64,000 nucleotides of DNA, taken from positions 992,001-1,056,000 of the forward strand of contig NHZP01000008.1 in NCBI GenBank assembly GCA_003313425.1, in the 5' to 3' direction. The position numbers and the translations under genes are program-made. Shown in pieces: positions 1-10,457 of this stretch. Origin of the DNA: Pseudopyrenochaeta lycopersici (lineage: Eukaryota > Ascomycota > Dothideomycetes > Pleosporales > Pseudopyrenochaetaceae). The notes below the pieces were generated by a model that was not told where the DNA came from, made no database searches, and saw nothing but the letters and a program-made list of their open reading frames with translations. How positions within the stretch are numbered: position 1 is the first letter of the stretch; each line of letters starts with the position of its first letter.

Positions 1-344
1 ATATTGTTGGGTGAGTCCTTCTTGTCGGCGTCGACGACAACCTTCCTCTTTCGCGGCAGTGGGCTCTGGACAAAGGTGCACTCTTGCTTGTGGAACTCAC
101 ACAAGACGCAGAGGGCAGCGCCTTCGTGTATGACGCAGCGACTCTTCCTCCTCCTGCACGCGTCACAAGGCCGCTCCCTCCGCGAGCGGATGTTAGAGAC
201 GGGACCGTTGCTCGAGGTAGGCTTGCCAGCAACCAAGTTCTCCTTGCCTGGGGAGGGTTTTTGGATCTTGCGAGGACGGGCGGCGGCAATTGGGACAGGT
301 GTAGGGCGTGGAAGCATGGATGGCTGTATAGCTACGGTCGCCAT
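1..344 (-). CDS. Zn2Cys6 fungal transcription factor, N-terminal part (cut by left edge)
   Basis: The reading frame opens with ATG at 344 and runs off the left edge, giving the first 114 residues. Residues 60-89 form a binuclear zinc cluster with six cysteines spaced C-x2-C-x6-C-x8-C-x2-C-x6-C (CDACRRRKSRC, then CVLC and the last Cys in HKQEC). It is followed by a basic patch PRKRK that fits DNA contact or nuclear import. The first 55 residues are Pro/Ala rich and probably disordered. Family knowledge: such proteins bind CGG-type half-sites as pathway regulators, with a C-terminal regulatory domain that would lie outside this window. The target pathway cannot be told from this fragment. The start is the first ATG in frame, and an upstream exon is not excluded. 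The nearest gene is about 2 kb away. Confidence 0.88.
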   Translation of the reverse strand, partial: MATVAIQPSMLPRPTPVPIAAARPRKIQKPSPGKENLVAGKPTSSNGPVSNIRSRRERPCDACRRRKSRCVIHEGAALCVLCEFHKQECTFVQSPLPRKRKVVVDADKKDSPNN

Positions 345-2297
345 ATCGGTGTTGGGCGCAAAGGGTGGTGGTGGAGATAAGGGCGGATATGGTAACGGAA
401 TGGGGCTGGGCTGGTTTGCAGCTAGCACAGCGGGCCTATGCTGGCAGAGAGAAAGCGGACCGTTGGCTAGTCTTCCAGCGTACGGTTATCGGAAGCGATG
501 CCAGGAGGCAAGATTGCTGTGATGCACCAGTCACGCGACGTTGCTGGAGATATGGGCCCAGATTGGGAATGTGGCCAGGGCTTATCGCGTGGGAGATGCG
601 TCTATGGCCCACAGGAGATATTGGTCAAAGTCGGCAAAAGCAAAGAAGATTGAGTAATCCAGCAGACAGTCAGGACAGGTGCCAACTAGGGCCCTAGATT
701 GCCGGTCACGGCAGCGAGGAGAATGAGGTGGTCGATGGTTCGTGCCGTCATTGAAGGTCTGCGGACACTGGAGGTGAGAGCGGATGGCGGCGAGCGGGAC
801 GGGCGGGACAGCCTTTGGGGTTCTGCTCTGGAGATCTAAGACCCGGTGTGGAGAGGCGCCTGGCACATGCTCGACTGGGAGAGCGATAGGAGGGCAAGTC
901 TTGCTGGTGAGAGCGTTGCGTGAGTCTTTTGAGGTTTGGCATGTCGCGAACGTGCCTGTGTGCACGGACCACTGGGTTTTACTTAATGGGAACTCTCGAT
1001 GCAGCGTAGCCTGTCTGTACGAGTCCGACATGGAGGATACCACCAAGCCCTGGAGCTGATAAGGGACAGACTACGGAGCCAATAGCCATGGCCGTTTCCC
1101 CACTGCCTCGTTGCTGCGCGTAAAAATATTACATCGCTGCTCTGTTATCTCGAGACAATCTCTGGCCCAATGTCGCTCGTCAAACATCCAGCCAAGCATA
1201 CAATTGCTGTTAGGTACTAATTAACCTCCTCAGCATTGGCATCTGCACGTCACCCACGGAAGCAGCGCAACGTCCAGCACGTCGTCGCATCATCATCTAC
1301 CACCCAGCCCTCATGCGTGTAACCGTTGCGGACACATCTCATCGCTGTACCGTCCGCTGCCTGCCAGCGCCTGCCATGTACTTCCGTTCTGGGCCTTTCT
1401 TTGTAGGTAATGGTACCACCGCCAAAAGCCCGCCCTCGATGCCTCTCCACGACGAGCACGTCAGAATCTGGCACCAAAGCGCCTCTTCAGCCTTGCAGTC
1501 ACGGCCTCCACACCGTATCGCCTGTGTCTCCACATTGAGACTCTCCATGGCGATCTCCGCTCCGCCCAACCCCTTGCTGGGCCCTCACCGCTCGCACTTC
1601 AGGCAAAACGCCTCCCGCTCCGAACACCGGCAGTCGATCCGAGTATCTCCGCCAATCCCGGCTGCACAGTACCGCCTTATGTCATGCCAGCCCACTTTCG
1701 TTGCGTAACGCGATTCAGGACGCTAGAAATACTCCGCGGCGAATCGGGCTACGCCAGACCTTCCAAGACATCGGAATCCTGAAAGATCCATTGAATGTAC
1801 GTAAAACTCAACGCTAGCCCAGAATAACCAGCGACCTCAACCTTGGGTTTCGCCCTCGCAAGATGACGGAACAATCTCTAGACATGTGCTGAGGACTTCC
1901 CGAAACTAGAACGGTATTTGCTAATAGCTACTTTGCCTTGCCCAAGTCGTTCAAGAGCCCTGCATGTTAATCTTCGAACCACACCACTGCGCTGGTCCCT
2001 CCGCTCTCGCTAAGTGGCGTCTTTGCTCCTGGCTATCCGCCCGTTGAGGATTCTTGAGATGCCCAGGTTTCATCCTTTTGTTGTTACGAAATCCTATCCA
2101 CGCCCTTTGGCATGTGATTGACAGCCGAACCACCCTCGACATATCACATCTTCAACGCAATGTCGGCCCGACTTCACCCCGAGTCTTGCATGCCAATGCG
2201 ATAACTTCGGCTCTTTACAAACTTTGTGAGAACCCTGAATTTTCTCAACTTTTGCCTCACATTTGTCCGATCAAGTCTCCACAATTATCGAGAATTT
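345..2297. other. Long intergenic region upstream of the Zn2Cys6 gene
   Basis: No reading frame here shows a recognisable domain, signal peptide or convincing exon pattern. It lies 5' of the zinc-cluster gene and 3' of the homeobox/C2H2 gene. It probably holds the promoter and leader of the first and the 3' end of the second. Confidence 0.5.
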
Positions 2298-4905
2298 TTA
2301 GTACAGAGGGTATATGTCGATAGAGTTAGTTAACCGAGCTGGGATCGCTCCAACCAACGAGCTGTAGAGGATAAGCCCGCCCAGGGTACTGCCTGCTATC
2401 TCACGGAACAACTGTTGTGAGCTTTTTGACAGCGGCTCATCTTTTTCGCGTAGATAGATCCGGTTTCGTGTTGAAGCATCTACCCTCCTTCTGTAAAACC
2501 TTGGGCACCTATTAATCACGTCCCCTAGCGTCACCACGGCGGAATTACGTGGCTTCGCCTTGGTTGGAACCTGATGACCCCCAGCATCCCAAGATGATGA
2601 TGATGATCTTCTGAGACCATGAGCAAGGTCTATTGTGGCTGAGCGAGTGAAAAACTGCGTTGAATTACGCATTTCCTGCACAGGCTTTTCGGACATACTC
2701 TGGATCGAAGCCTTGCGACGCAACTTGGCCCGTTTCGCGTGTTGCGGGATTTCGGTCAGATCCATGAAGTTCGAAGGTACATTGTGTGGCTCTTTTCCTT
2801 TCAATTGTACCTTCCTTGTCATACTAACATCGGTATTACTGCGATGAGTAGCGGCCCTTGGTATTGCCATCTGCAGAAAGACAGAAGCCTTGTCCCTTCG
2901 GCTTGACTTCAACAGGAGTGTCCATCCAGCGAATAATGTAGCATCAAATGTAGTCTTGTGATTATCCTGCAGGTGCTGTCTGAAGAGCTGACTCGAAAAA
3001 TACAGTCTTTGATTGCACTTGCGAAAGTTGTGTTGAGCAATGTGGTCCTTCAAAATTGGGGCTTTGACCTTGCCCTCGTCATGAACGAGAATGTCATTAC
3101 AATAGCAACAGACTGCCGCGACCTCAGAGGACGACCGAGATGGGTATATGGTATATTGCATGCCTGGCAAGAAGCTGCATGACCACATGCTGCATATCGG
3201 GTGGAGTTGTTGTGCTACGTCAAGATTATCATAGATTCGTCCACAATATCCGCATTTGTGGGGTGTGTTTCTATCTAAGCTTAGCAGACATTGTCTTTTG
3301 GGGAACCTTGTACCTACCGACTTGACGCATCACTACGCCCGAGCCCGAGATCAATGTTATGGCTAACGCGATCCTTCCACCAAGACATTATCTCCACTCC
3401 TTCCAAGAAGTGTTGACTCACATGCCTGGTCCGCTCTTGATAAGTCTCAAACGTTAATCCGCAAAAGCCGCAGTGGAGTGCTTGATGCCCCTCCTTCAGT
3501 GGCAATGGGTGTCTCCATGCTTCCACCAGCTCCGTAAGGCGGGCAGGTTTCTGACCAGGACTCACCCTGTGAAATTGAGAGATGTGTTGTAGGAAATAAT
3601 CCTGTCGGCCGAATGTTCGTTCGGAGAGAGGCTTTGCTTGGCAGGTAAAATAACTGTGATCGGCCAAATGTAATGGAGTGGGATTACTTTGCTCGCAGAA
3701 TGGGCATCTTTGTGGGGATACTCCGATTCTAGGGCAGCAGACCCACAGCTCTTCAGGCATATGTATAGTTTGCTCATGCCTCATCCATTCAAGGCCACTG
3801 TGGAAGCGCTTTTGGCAAAAAGTGCAATAGAACTTGGTACGCTTACTCGGCTTCCATTCGGCCTGTGTTGCAATTTCCCTGTCAACCGTCACATGTTGAG
3901 ATCGTCTGTCTAAAGCACCATTGGATTTACTCCTCCGTGGTATTCTGTCATTTAGAGTGCCACCAGTCTTCCCGGGGGGACTTGATCGGTCCGGAATATC
4001 ATCTGTCGTACGCGACACTAATTTTGCCTCATAGACGACCTTCACATCTGTAGTTTGTCCACCCAAGATCCATGCCAACTTGGGATGGGCAGCCATCCTC
4101 GCATGTGCCATCTCATCGGTGACAACTTGGGCATCTGCATTATGAGTATCGCGCTCGGCCTCGTATCGCCTAATCCTTTGTTCCAACCAGTTCGCTCTCT
4201 CTTGTATCCTTGCAATCTCTTCGTCTGCTTTCGCGCGGTAGTCAATCTTCTGATCAGGAGAGAAGCCGGGCATATACTTTTCCATTTGTTGTGCCCAATA
4301 TCTTGTCATTTCTGCAGGTACAACTGTATTACGAGTTGTAGGTGTGTCTGGTGATGATCCGTCGGAGAATTGTGGAGCCTGTCGCTGTAAGGTCGGCGGG
4401 ATAGTAATCGCTGTTTGTGGTATGCGGCTCTGTGGAGTGTCTTTAGAAGGCGTAGTGTACGAAGTGTCTGGTGTATGAGGAGCGCTTCCAGGAGTGAAAA
4501 AAGCCCACCGAGTATCTGAATTCACACCAGCTGAAGTCTCTCGTGAATGGTGCCCACGAGATGTGCTAGCAGTGTGAACAATGCTTCCCGGCGAAGCATG
4601 CTTTTTCAGGGCAGCATTGATCGCAGGGGCAGAAGCAGGCTCGTCCGACAATGGTGCTTTCAAATAACGATCCATAGACATCCTACTAGACATTCCAGGA
4701 CGAGTAGATTTCATCACATCTGTCCGCTCAGGCATCGCTCGTAGTTGGCGCACTGGAGGCAAAATTTCATCCACCTCGACTGGATCATACTGTTGGATGC
4801 GCAAAGATGTCTCTGGTGCTCAGCTTAGTAGGAGCCTTGTCTTCACAACCGCAACTGACCTGAGCGCTGCTTCCGAAGACGTCGGTTCTGGAGCCAATTC
4901 TTCAT
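2298..4905 (-). CDS. Homeobox plus C2H2 zinc-finger transcription factor (N-terminus unresolved)
   Basis: Three exons are supported, read leftward: up to 4860, 4812-3318 and 3270-2298. The introns 4813-4859 and 3271-3317 are both 47 nt with GTCAGT and GTAGGT donors and matching phases. The upstream exon encodes MKNWLQNRRLRKQRS, which matches homeodomain recognition helix 3. The middle exon holds two clear C2H2 fingers, FYCTFC...HEQTIH and LHCGFC...HVSQH, with Cys/His-rich sequence between them. The last exon adds Cys-rich elements (HKCGYCG, VCCYCND...HIAQH) and ends in a low-complexity tail. Removing the 47-nt intron at 3271 removes an in-frame TAG and joins what would otherwise look like two genes. 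I give the start as the Met at 4905 only because it begins the supported sequence. Homeodomain helices 1-2 should lie further upstream, and a good acceptor (GCACAG) sits at 4915-4920, but I could not find the exon. A decayed 5' end is possible. Confidence 0.72.
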
Positions 4906-6517
4906 TTCTGAGGACTGTGCATCGGCAAGAAGCGATGAGGAGAGAAAATGTAATTGTGGCCCTATGGCATGAAGTTGTTGACGTACATCCGACGGGCACT
5001 ATCCATATTTACTGTAACCTATGTGTCCTGTGTGCGTGGCGTCGGCCGGAGAGTACGTTTAGCCTGCTGCAGGTATGGCCACTTTCAGGTACCAAAGCAG
5101 GACCCTTTTACGAACATGTTCTGACCTGCCCCAGTTATTCCAACAGTAACCGCTTAACAGGAGGCAAGAAAAAGCTCGGAATCAGGGTACCTTCCATGCT
5201 GAGCTTCGAAAATGATAGGCTCAAACAAGGATGTATGCCAAGTGGGTTGTCACTACAGCCACCAATCTTGTCTATGCATGAAGTTTCTATGGGAAGTGAG
5301 TTCCCGCCCATAGCATGAGCGGCAGGCGCGACCCAGAGGACAGCGTTGATAGTGAGCCTATGATAACAATCCTTGAAAGCACCAAGCGAGTATCTTACCG
5401 TCCGTGCAATTAATACAGATGCATTAAACCACGGACTACAGGATTGAATACTGTATCGGATGAGACAGCTTGCGAGACATATTGCCAAAAGTGATTTATC
5501 AGCTGGTAGAGCTGAATCATGTCTAAGAGAAGGGTAACGGGGCTTTCATTGAATTGTTATTGCGTAATAGGTTTTAATGAGTGCGGGATTGACGGGTTCC
5601 TGCGTGCTGTCGTGGATCACCTGCAAAGACCATATTGCGCCTCGAGTATATTGGGAGCCATATGCTCGAAGGATTGCATTGGTGGTGGGCCGCAATTGTC
5701 GTCAGATCGATTCACATAGGCTAGAAACCGTAGATGTGGTCAGAACAAAAAGTGTCTGGTTCAGATGGTTTATCCAAAGTAAGGAGTGATGGAGTTGATG
5801 CGCAGGGTCGGATGCACGGGTTCCGCCAATAGGGTAAGAGAAAAAGGACGCTAGACTTGATTCGAGCAGCGTGGCTTGTCGTCGAGATCATGCGTGTTGC
5901 AAGTCAAGAAGCTGCACATCTTTTGTCAGCGTTAATGCTCCTTAGAATAGGCATTCAGAAGGTTGCATATTATGCCAAAGTCTGGTCAGTCCCGTTAAAT
6001 CCGGATGGACGGAACTCGGTTGCTGATCAAGCTCTATATGCGAATCGGCTTTTAGCATCAATGGAGCCACCATCCTTGACTTCGTCCTACGGGAGCTTGC
6101 TAGCGTCTAGAAGAAAGTCAGAGGGTATTAAGAGAAGGACCAGGAAGTCTTGGGAATCGAGAAAAGTCATCATGGAAATGCCCACAGCAGACCGGGACGG
6201 TGCACCTATACAATGGCATAATGGCTAACCGTGTCCAAGTACTCCTCGAGCTTTCGTGCTAATCATATGTACATATGCGATCTTCTATCGTCCTCCCCAT
6301 ATGATAGTGTCGGATGCACCTTTAATGGATCCATGCGACTCTGACTCCAGCACGTTATTCATTCCGCCATTATCGTGTCGTCGTGATGTCTAACATGTTA
6401 CGCTCAAAATAGACAAAGAAGCTGGGAGGTATCGCAACGAGGCTGTATCGTGTGGTATGTTGAAGGTGGCGCTCGCGCTGGTTATGATTGGAACCGCGCA
6501 AAGTTGACGGCCATTAC
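4906..6517. other. Gap upstream of the homeobox/C2H2 gene
   Basis: This stretch should contain the missing 5' exon(s) of the homeobox gene. A pyrimidine-rich tract ending in GCACAG on the minus strand (around 4915-4960) looks like an intron 3' end, and a GTACGT donor lies near 4985. No upstream frame gave recognisable homeodomain sequence. Nothing else is supportable. Confidence 0.4.
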
Positions 6518-7024
6518 TTAGTGCATTGGAGGCTGGTAGTTGATCGGCCGCCTAGAAATTTATCAGAACCGAGGTTCCCGGACCGAGTCCATGACTTACT
6601 TGAAGAGAAGAATATGCGGCTCAGGCTCATGGACCTCGTAGTGTTCCCAGCCCAGACTCTACATCTGGGTCAGCGCACGATTCTCTTTAATTTGGCTAGA
6701 TGGCGTACCTGAGTGATTCCAAGTGCCCTCCACTCTTCCTCCCACAGCAACTTCAGTGTACCTCTAGCGCCGTCGAAGTAATCTTTGGGGATGATTTTCA
6801 GCATCTGCTTTGGGAGCTGCACATGGCGATATTCATATTGGTCGTCTGAGTACCTGTATCAAAATCAGTCACCGACGCGCCGACCGACTTGAAAAGTAAA
6901 CAACGGACCTCGCCGAGTAGTGGATCGCGTCGACGAACTCGTCCAGTTTCTCCTTCTCGTGCTCCGAGAGCGGGCGCGGCTTCTTGTTGCGGCGCGTAAA
7001 GTCAATGTCCATTTCTGTGGACAT
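6518..7024 (-). CDS. CKS1: Cyclin-dependent kinase regulatory subunit Cks1
   Basis: There are four exons: 7024-6909, 6853-6709, 6658-6600 and 6551-6518. The introns are 55, 50 and 48 nt, and the 354 nt encode 117 residues. The product is a canonical Cks protein. It has the N-terminal [17 protein letters not shown] region that binds phosphate and Cdk, the hinge [14 protein letters not shown] including the conserved HEPEPH strand-exchange motif, and the terminal RPINYQ. Cks proteins bind Cdk1, dock phosphorylated substrates and help the anaphase-promoting complex and SCF. The last exon codes only 10 residues plus stop. Without the final splice the frame would stop at LLFK, so the conserved RPINYQ end decides the third intron. 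The start [12 protein letters not shown] is the first Met in frame near the domain; a longer frame upstream lacks family similarity. CDC26, another APC-linked gene, lies at 55.5 kb. Confidence 0.95.
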
Positions 7025-7746
7025 TGCGAGGGGTCGAGGAAGGCGAGGGCAGAGCTCGTGTGCTCGCGCAGTGGGGTTCGAGAGGGTGAGTCTGGTGGGG
7101 CAAGCAGCGAACTCGGTTGGGCTGGCGGGCAGTTGCAACGAAGGCTGAAGAAGGGCAGCGGAAGCGACGGAGCGATATTCACTTCTGCAAGACCTCAAAC
7201 CACGAAACGAAGGAAGAATAGTTCGATTGCGCGTGCACAACAAGCTGTTGTTTACAAAGGTTGTGAAATTTGGTCTAATGCCCCGAGCTTCCACGCTACT
7301 CAAGTGCTGCAGCTAGCGTAACCGTCGACCACGTTCTTCCGGCAACGCCTCTTCACTCCCCTGCACGTGCATATCCCAGGGCTCCCCACAATATCGCAGT
7401 CTTTGATTCTCATCCAAAAAAGCCGGGGTAGCTTTGCGGCAGGAGATGACGACAGTTATGCACTCGACTTATTTATTCGCAATCTGCCACTCCAGAACGA
7501 GAAACACGGGTCATTACATTTTCCTAACAATAGCTACCATTCTGCCACCTACCATGGGCTGCATTCTTACAGAAGAAGAAAAGCTACCAGTGAGAAGCGT
7601 TTGCCTCGAATGCTGGGGCAGAATACCAGGATCATCAAGGCTGAGGTTTCCATCCTCCTCGATCAAGAAACAGACTTCTATGACGCATTACGGCTACTTC
7701 TCCTCGAATGCCACCAGCGTCGACCACACATTCTACACATTGCCTC
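7025..7746. other. CKS1 upstream region
   Basis: This holds the promoter of CKS1 and the 3' flank of the membrane-protein gene to its right. Short open frames on both strands lack any domain, and none is called. Confidence 0.4.
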
Positions 7747-8373
7747 TCAATTTCCGCGGTAGCTGCGCTGAGGGCCAAACAGTGACTGCAATAGTCTATG
7801 CTCTTCTTTTGCCTTCTCCTTTGCTCTCGGTGCGCCCAAACCTCCTAAGTGCGCCACGTAGTGGTTCGCAGCCCATTTCCTCGATGATGCGTCGAGCAAC
7901 CGCCTCAGTCCCATGTTTCGTGCTTTCTCATTTACAACACCTGTTGTAAGGACCTCCTCAAGGACTACCTGCTCTTCTTTCATCCTCTTTCCGCTTATAA
8001 TGTATTGTGTCAAAAGTATGATAGGGAGAATGATCCCGACGATGCTACCGACTGCAATGGCGAAGATGGCACCTCCAGTAAGATTTCCATCTGCTGGAGG
8101 CTTTGTGTTTGACGTGGATGAGGTTAAGCCGGTTGTTTGCAGGGAAGACGACATCTGCGCCGTTGTAGGCTTCGTTTCTATCAACAGCGACAAAGTGGTG
8201 CTAGTGATTGCGATCCTCTCCAGATCATTATCCGTTGTATGTGCAGTAGGCGTAGTGACTTCACCCATCGCCGTGTCCGGTTCGACAAACATTCCGTTTA
8301 CTCCAGTTTTTCTGAAGCTCCCAGTAGGCGACGCGCGGGTATCGATGATGAGAAGGTCTTTTGGTATCGACAT
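7747..8373 (-). CDS. Small single-pass membrane protein, Ser/Thr-rich outer part
   Basis: A 208-residue frame starts at the first true ATG (8373); a longer reading would need a TTG start. The N-terminal half is Ser/Thr-rich and lacks an obvious cleaved signal peptide. A strong hydrophobic segment (GGAIFAIAVGSIVGIILPIILL) is followed by a basic stop-transfer patch (SGKRMKEE) and a roughly 75-residue charged tail. By the positive-inside rule the tail should be cytosolic, giving a type III/I-like single-pass topology. The layout resembles fungal wall-sensing or WSC-like membrane proteins, but no cysteine-rich sensor domain is present. The family is not recognised. The next gene on the same strand (8878-9303) has a similar design. 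Confidence 0.5.
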   Translation of the reverse strand: MSIPKDLLIIDTRASPTGSFRKTGVNGMFVEPDTAMGEVTTPTAHTTDNDLERIAITSTTLSLLIETKPTTAQMSSSLQTTGLTSSTSNTKPPADGNLTGGAIFAIAVGSIVGIILPIILLTQYIISGKRMKEEQVVLEEVLTTGVVNEKARNMGLRRLLDASSRKWAANHYVAHLGGLGAPRAKEKAKEEHRLLQSLFGPQRSYRGN

Positions 8374-8877
8374 TGCGAAAGCTGTCCAAATTTGTTCTCT
8401 TCCTCTCAAAGGATTGAGGGTTGAGGGCTACCCACTGAGCCGCGTCTCGAGTCTAGCTGGACAGTCGTAACATTGTAAATAGTCGCCTGGCTGGTTATAC
8501 TACTCTTCACACGGCCAGCCATGATCACACAGTGATAATATCAGTGTGTGTTGAAGGATATGTCACTGACAATTAAGTGGTTGAGCGGTTGAACAAGTGT
8601 TTCACTGCGCTTCAGGTGACCCCCTCATAGATACTTTTTAAGCACAAACAACTATGATCAAGAAGATTGTTGGCGTGACTCAGGTAGCAATGGCGGTTCC
8701 ACTGTGAAAAGATGCAGCAATTCAGACATCCGCGCCCAGTAGTAGAAGAATTCGAAGATCTTAGCACCTGCCTTCTCCCCTTAGCCTATTGACTCTGTAG
8801 GACAGAACATCTCCTCTCCTCTCCTTCTCTCCGCCCTTCAGAATCTCCTGATTGTCCGTCCTCCCAGCCGTCCCATT
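8374..8877. other. Spacer between two membrane-protein genes
   Basis: Promoter-sized spacer. On the plus strand it has a CT-rich run near 8805-8840, but no gene or RNA that I can support. Confidence 0.35.
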
Positions 8878-9303
8878 CTACCGGATCTCCCTATCACACT
8901 TCACGTCCAGTGCGTGCTTTCCGTTCTGCACCCCTGTATATCCCCCTCTTACCTCAACCTTGTCATTACTCTTCCCCCTCTCCAGCCACTCCTCCGCCTT
9001 ATCCTCACTCGTATCAATCTCTGGCAGTGGCTTGATGGTTGGTGGCAGCGATGAGAAACGTTGCTGCCACATGTAGTGCTGTTGTATGTTGTAATGTTCC
9101 TGCTGCAACTGCGGCCGGGAGCGTCGATGAGAAATTTGTTCCCTCCCGGTTTCGTGTCCTCCTTCGAGACTCCGTTCGGAATGCCGGAGCGCGTTGTGCC
9201 GCTTCACGCAGCGAATGAGGAAGTAAAGTAGGACGAAGGCAAGGACTATAGAGGTCAGAATAATGAGAGCGAGGAAGAGTTCCGTGGTTATGATTGAGGT
9301 CAT
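8878..9303 (-). CDS. Small single-pass membrane protein
   Basis: The frame from ATG at 9303 gives 141 residues; an upstream in-frame Met at 9388 would add 28. Near the N-terminus lies one long transmembrane helix (TELFLALIILTSIVLAFVLL, continuing YFLIRCV), followed directly by a basic cluster KRHNALRHSER. The rest is a cytosolic-type hydrophilic tail with His/Gln-rich sequence (LQQEHYNIQQHYMWQQ). There is no known domain, and fungal orphan genes often look like this. Its only clear kinship is architectural, with the gene at 7747-8373. The start is uncertain because both Met choices have ordinary contexts. Confidence 0.45.
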   Translation of the reverse strand: MTSIITTELFLALIILTSIVLAFVLLYFLIRCVKRHNALRHSERSLEGGHETGREQISHRRSRPQLQQEHYNIQQHYMWQQRFSSLPPTIKPLPEIDTSEDKAEEWLERGKSNDKVEVRGGYTGVQNGKHALDVKCDREIR

Positions 9304-9752
9304 CTTCTTGGTGCTGAGGTCCAATCTGAGAGCAGAAATAGGGCGTTCGGGGCTTGTTGTGGACAGGTGGCGTGCTGCTCTCGTGGACATACTACCGTAC
9401 TTAATGTAGATTTGACCTACGTTTTTTGATCTGAGTAGAGTGTTTGTAAGACAGAACCTAATGTGTGAATTTTCAAAGTCGTCGTACGGAGAGCCGACCA
9501 TATCCTATTCAGTGCATAATCATTATGCTCATTGTGCTTCCTAATGTTACACCATGCATGAGAAGCTGAAGCTGTATCCCCATTGTGGCACCAAAGGGAA
9601 GTTGTTGCTTGATTGAATGGTGCCTAATGTGGTGTAACACTTTGGGATAGAAATTGGTATTTTGGAGCAATGAGGATTCACGTACAAGAAAGTATAGATT
9701 TCTAAATAAAATGGCGGGTATTGTGACACTTGTAGAATAAACAGAGAACTTC
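9304..9752. other. Intergenic, AT-rich
   Basis: Upstream region of the small membrane protein and 3' flank of the lipocalin-like gene. No supported feature. Confidence 0.35.
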
Positions 9753-10457
9753 TCATAGCTCTCCTGCATAATCGTACGTCATGCGTATCCGAACAACTTC
9801 ATCCTTGTCCTTCCTCCGGACTGCAAACCTCCTAGTCAGCCGCCTTTCGTTGTTGATCTCTGCAAAACCCCAAATCTGCCATCCAGTCCACTTGTTGCCA
9901 TCATTATCAACAAAGCTCTCTACTACCTCACCATCTTCTGTCTCCTTCAGCCACCCCTCTACAAGAAACTTCGCATCTTCTTCAACGGCACCCTTGCCCT
10001 GACCTTCCTCTAGAATGCCTTTCAGGGTGTTGTATCGAGATCGTCCTTGAAGGGTACCAAATAGCCAATCGCTGTGACCACGGTACTGCCAATCTAGGAT
10101 ACGTATTTCAGTGGTGCCTTTGATGCCTCCTGTTCCGACTTGATTGATTTCGATATGCGTAGTTGGCTGGCCATCCTCGCCAGTGGTTGGGGATTGCTTC
10201 AGATGCTGAGTGATTGTAGCCGCACCAATGGCTTTACGAGTCAGCCAGCCGACTCCTTGGAGGGCGAGGACAGAATCTGGAGAGTCCGAAAGGGATTTGT
10301 TCTGATGTGCGTCAGTATTTCCAGCAAGGACCGCGTTTTGAGGTTGGACAGAGTGGGGCAAAAGTGCAGAGCACCATGGCCCGAGAGGTTGAGGAAAGCT
10401 TACAAGAATCCATTTTCCTTGAAGGTTCTTGACGTCGATATTTGCGGGAGCGGCCAT
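9753..10457 (-). CDS. Conserved small fungal protein with lipocalin-like character
   Basis: There are two exons, 10457-10404 and 10301-9753, with a 102-nt intron (GTAAGC...ATCAG, phase 0), giving 200 residues. The join reads LQGKWILNKSLSDSPDSVLALQGVGWLTRKAI. This matches the pattern of a conserved fungal family I recall that begins LxGKWxLNKTLSD; the family name is from memory and no function is established. The alternating hydrophobic/polar strands (TTHIEINQVGTGG, GTTEIRILDW, WTGWQIWGFAEI, RLTRRFAVRR, VVRIRMTYDY) suggest a small beta-barrel like lipocalins or fatty-acid-binding proteins. There is no signal peptide, so it is probably cytosolic. The start MAAPANIDV is chosen because the conserved GKW motif sits at residue 14. 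A longer frame upstream looks like leader sequence. Confidence 0.72.
   Translation of the reverse strand: MAAPANIDVKNLQGKWILVSFPQPLGPWCSALLPHSVQPQNAVLAGNTDAHQNKSLSDSPDSVLALQGVGWLTRKAIGAATITQHLKQSPTTGEDGQPTTHIEINQVGTGGIKGTTEIRILDWQYRGHSDWLFGTLQGRSRYNTLKGILEEGQGKGAVEEDAKFLVEGWLKETEDGEVVESFVDNDGNKWTGWQIWGFAEINNERRLTRRFAVRRKDKDEVVRIRMTYDYAGEL

Noticed and set aside
2298..3188. Independent gene starting at 3188
   Set aside because: An in-phase 47-nt intron joins it to the C2H2 gene upstream, and the sequence before the Met at 3188 is open and Cys-rich.
7367..7949. Plus-strand frames of 131 and 171 codons
   Set aside because: They overlap each other and the minus-strand membrane-protein gene, and have no domain.
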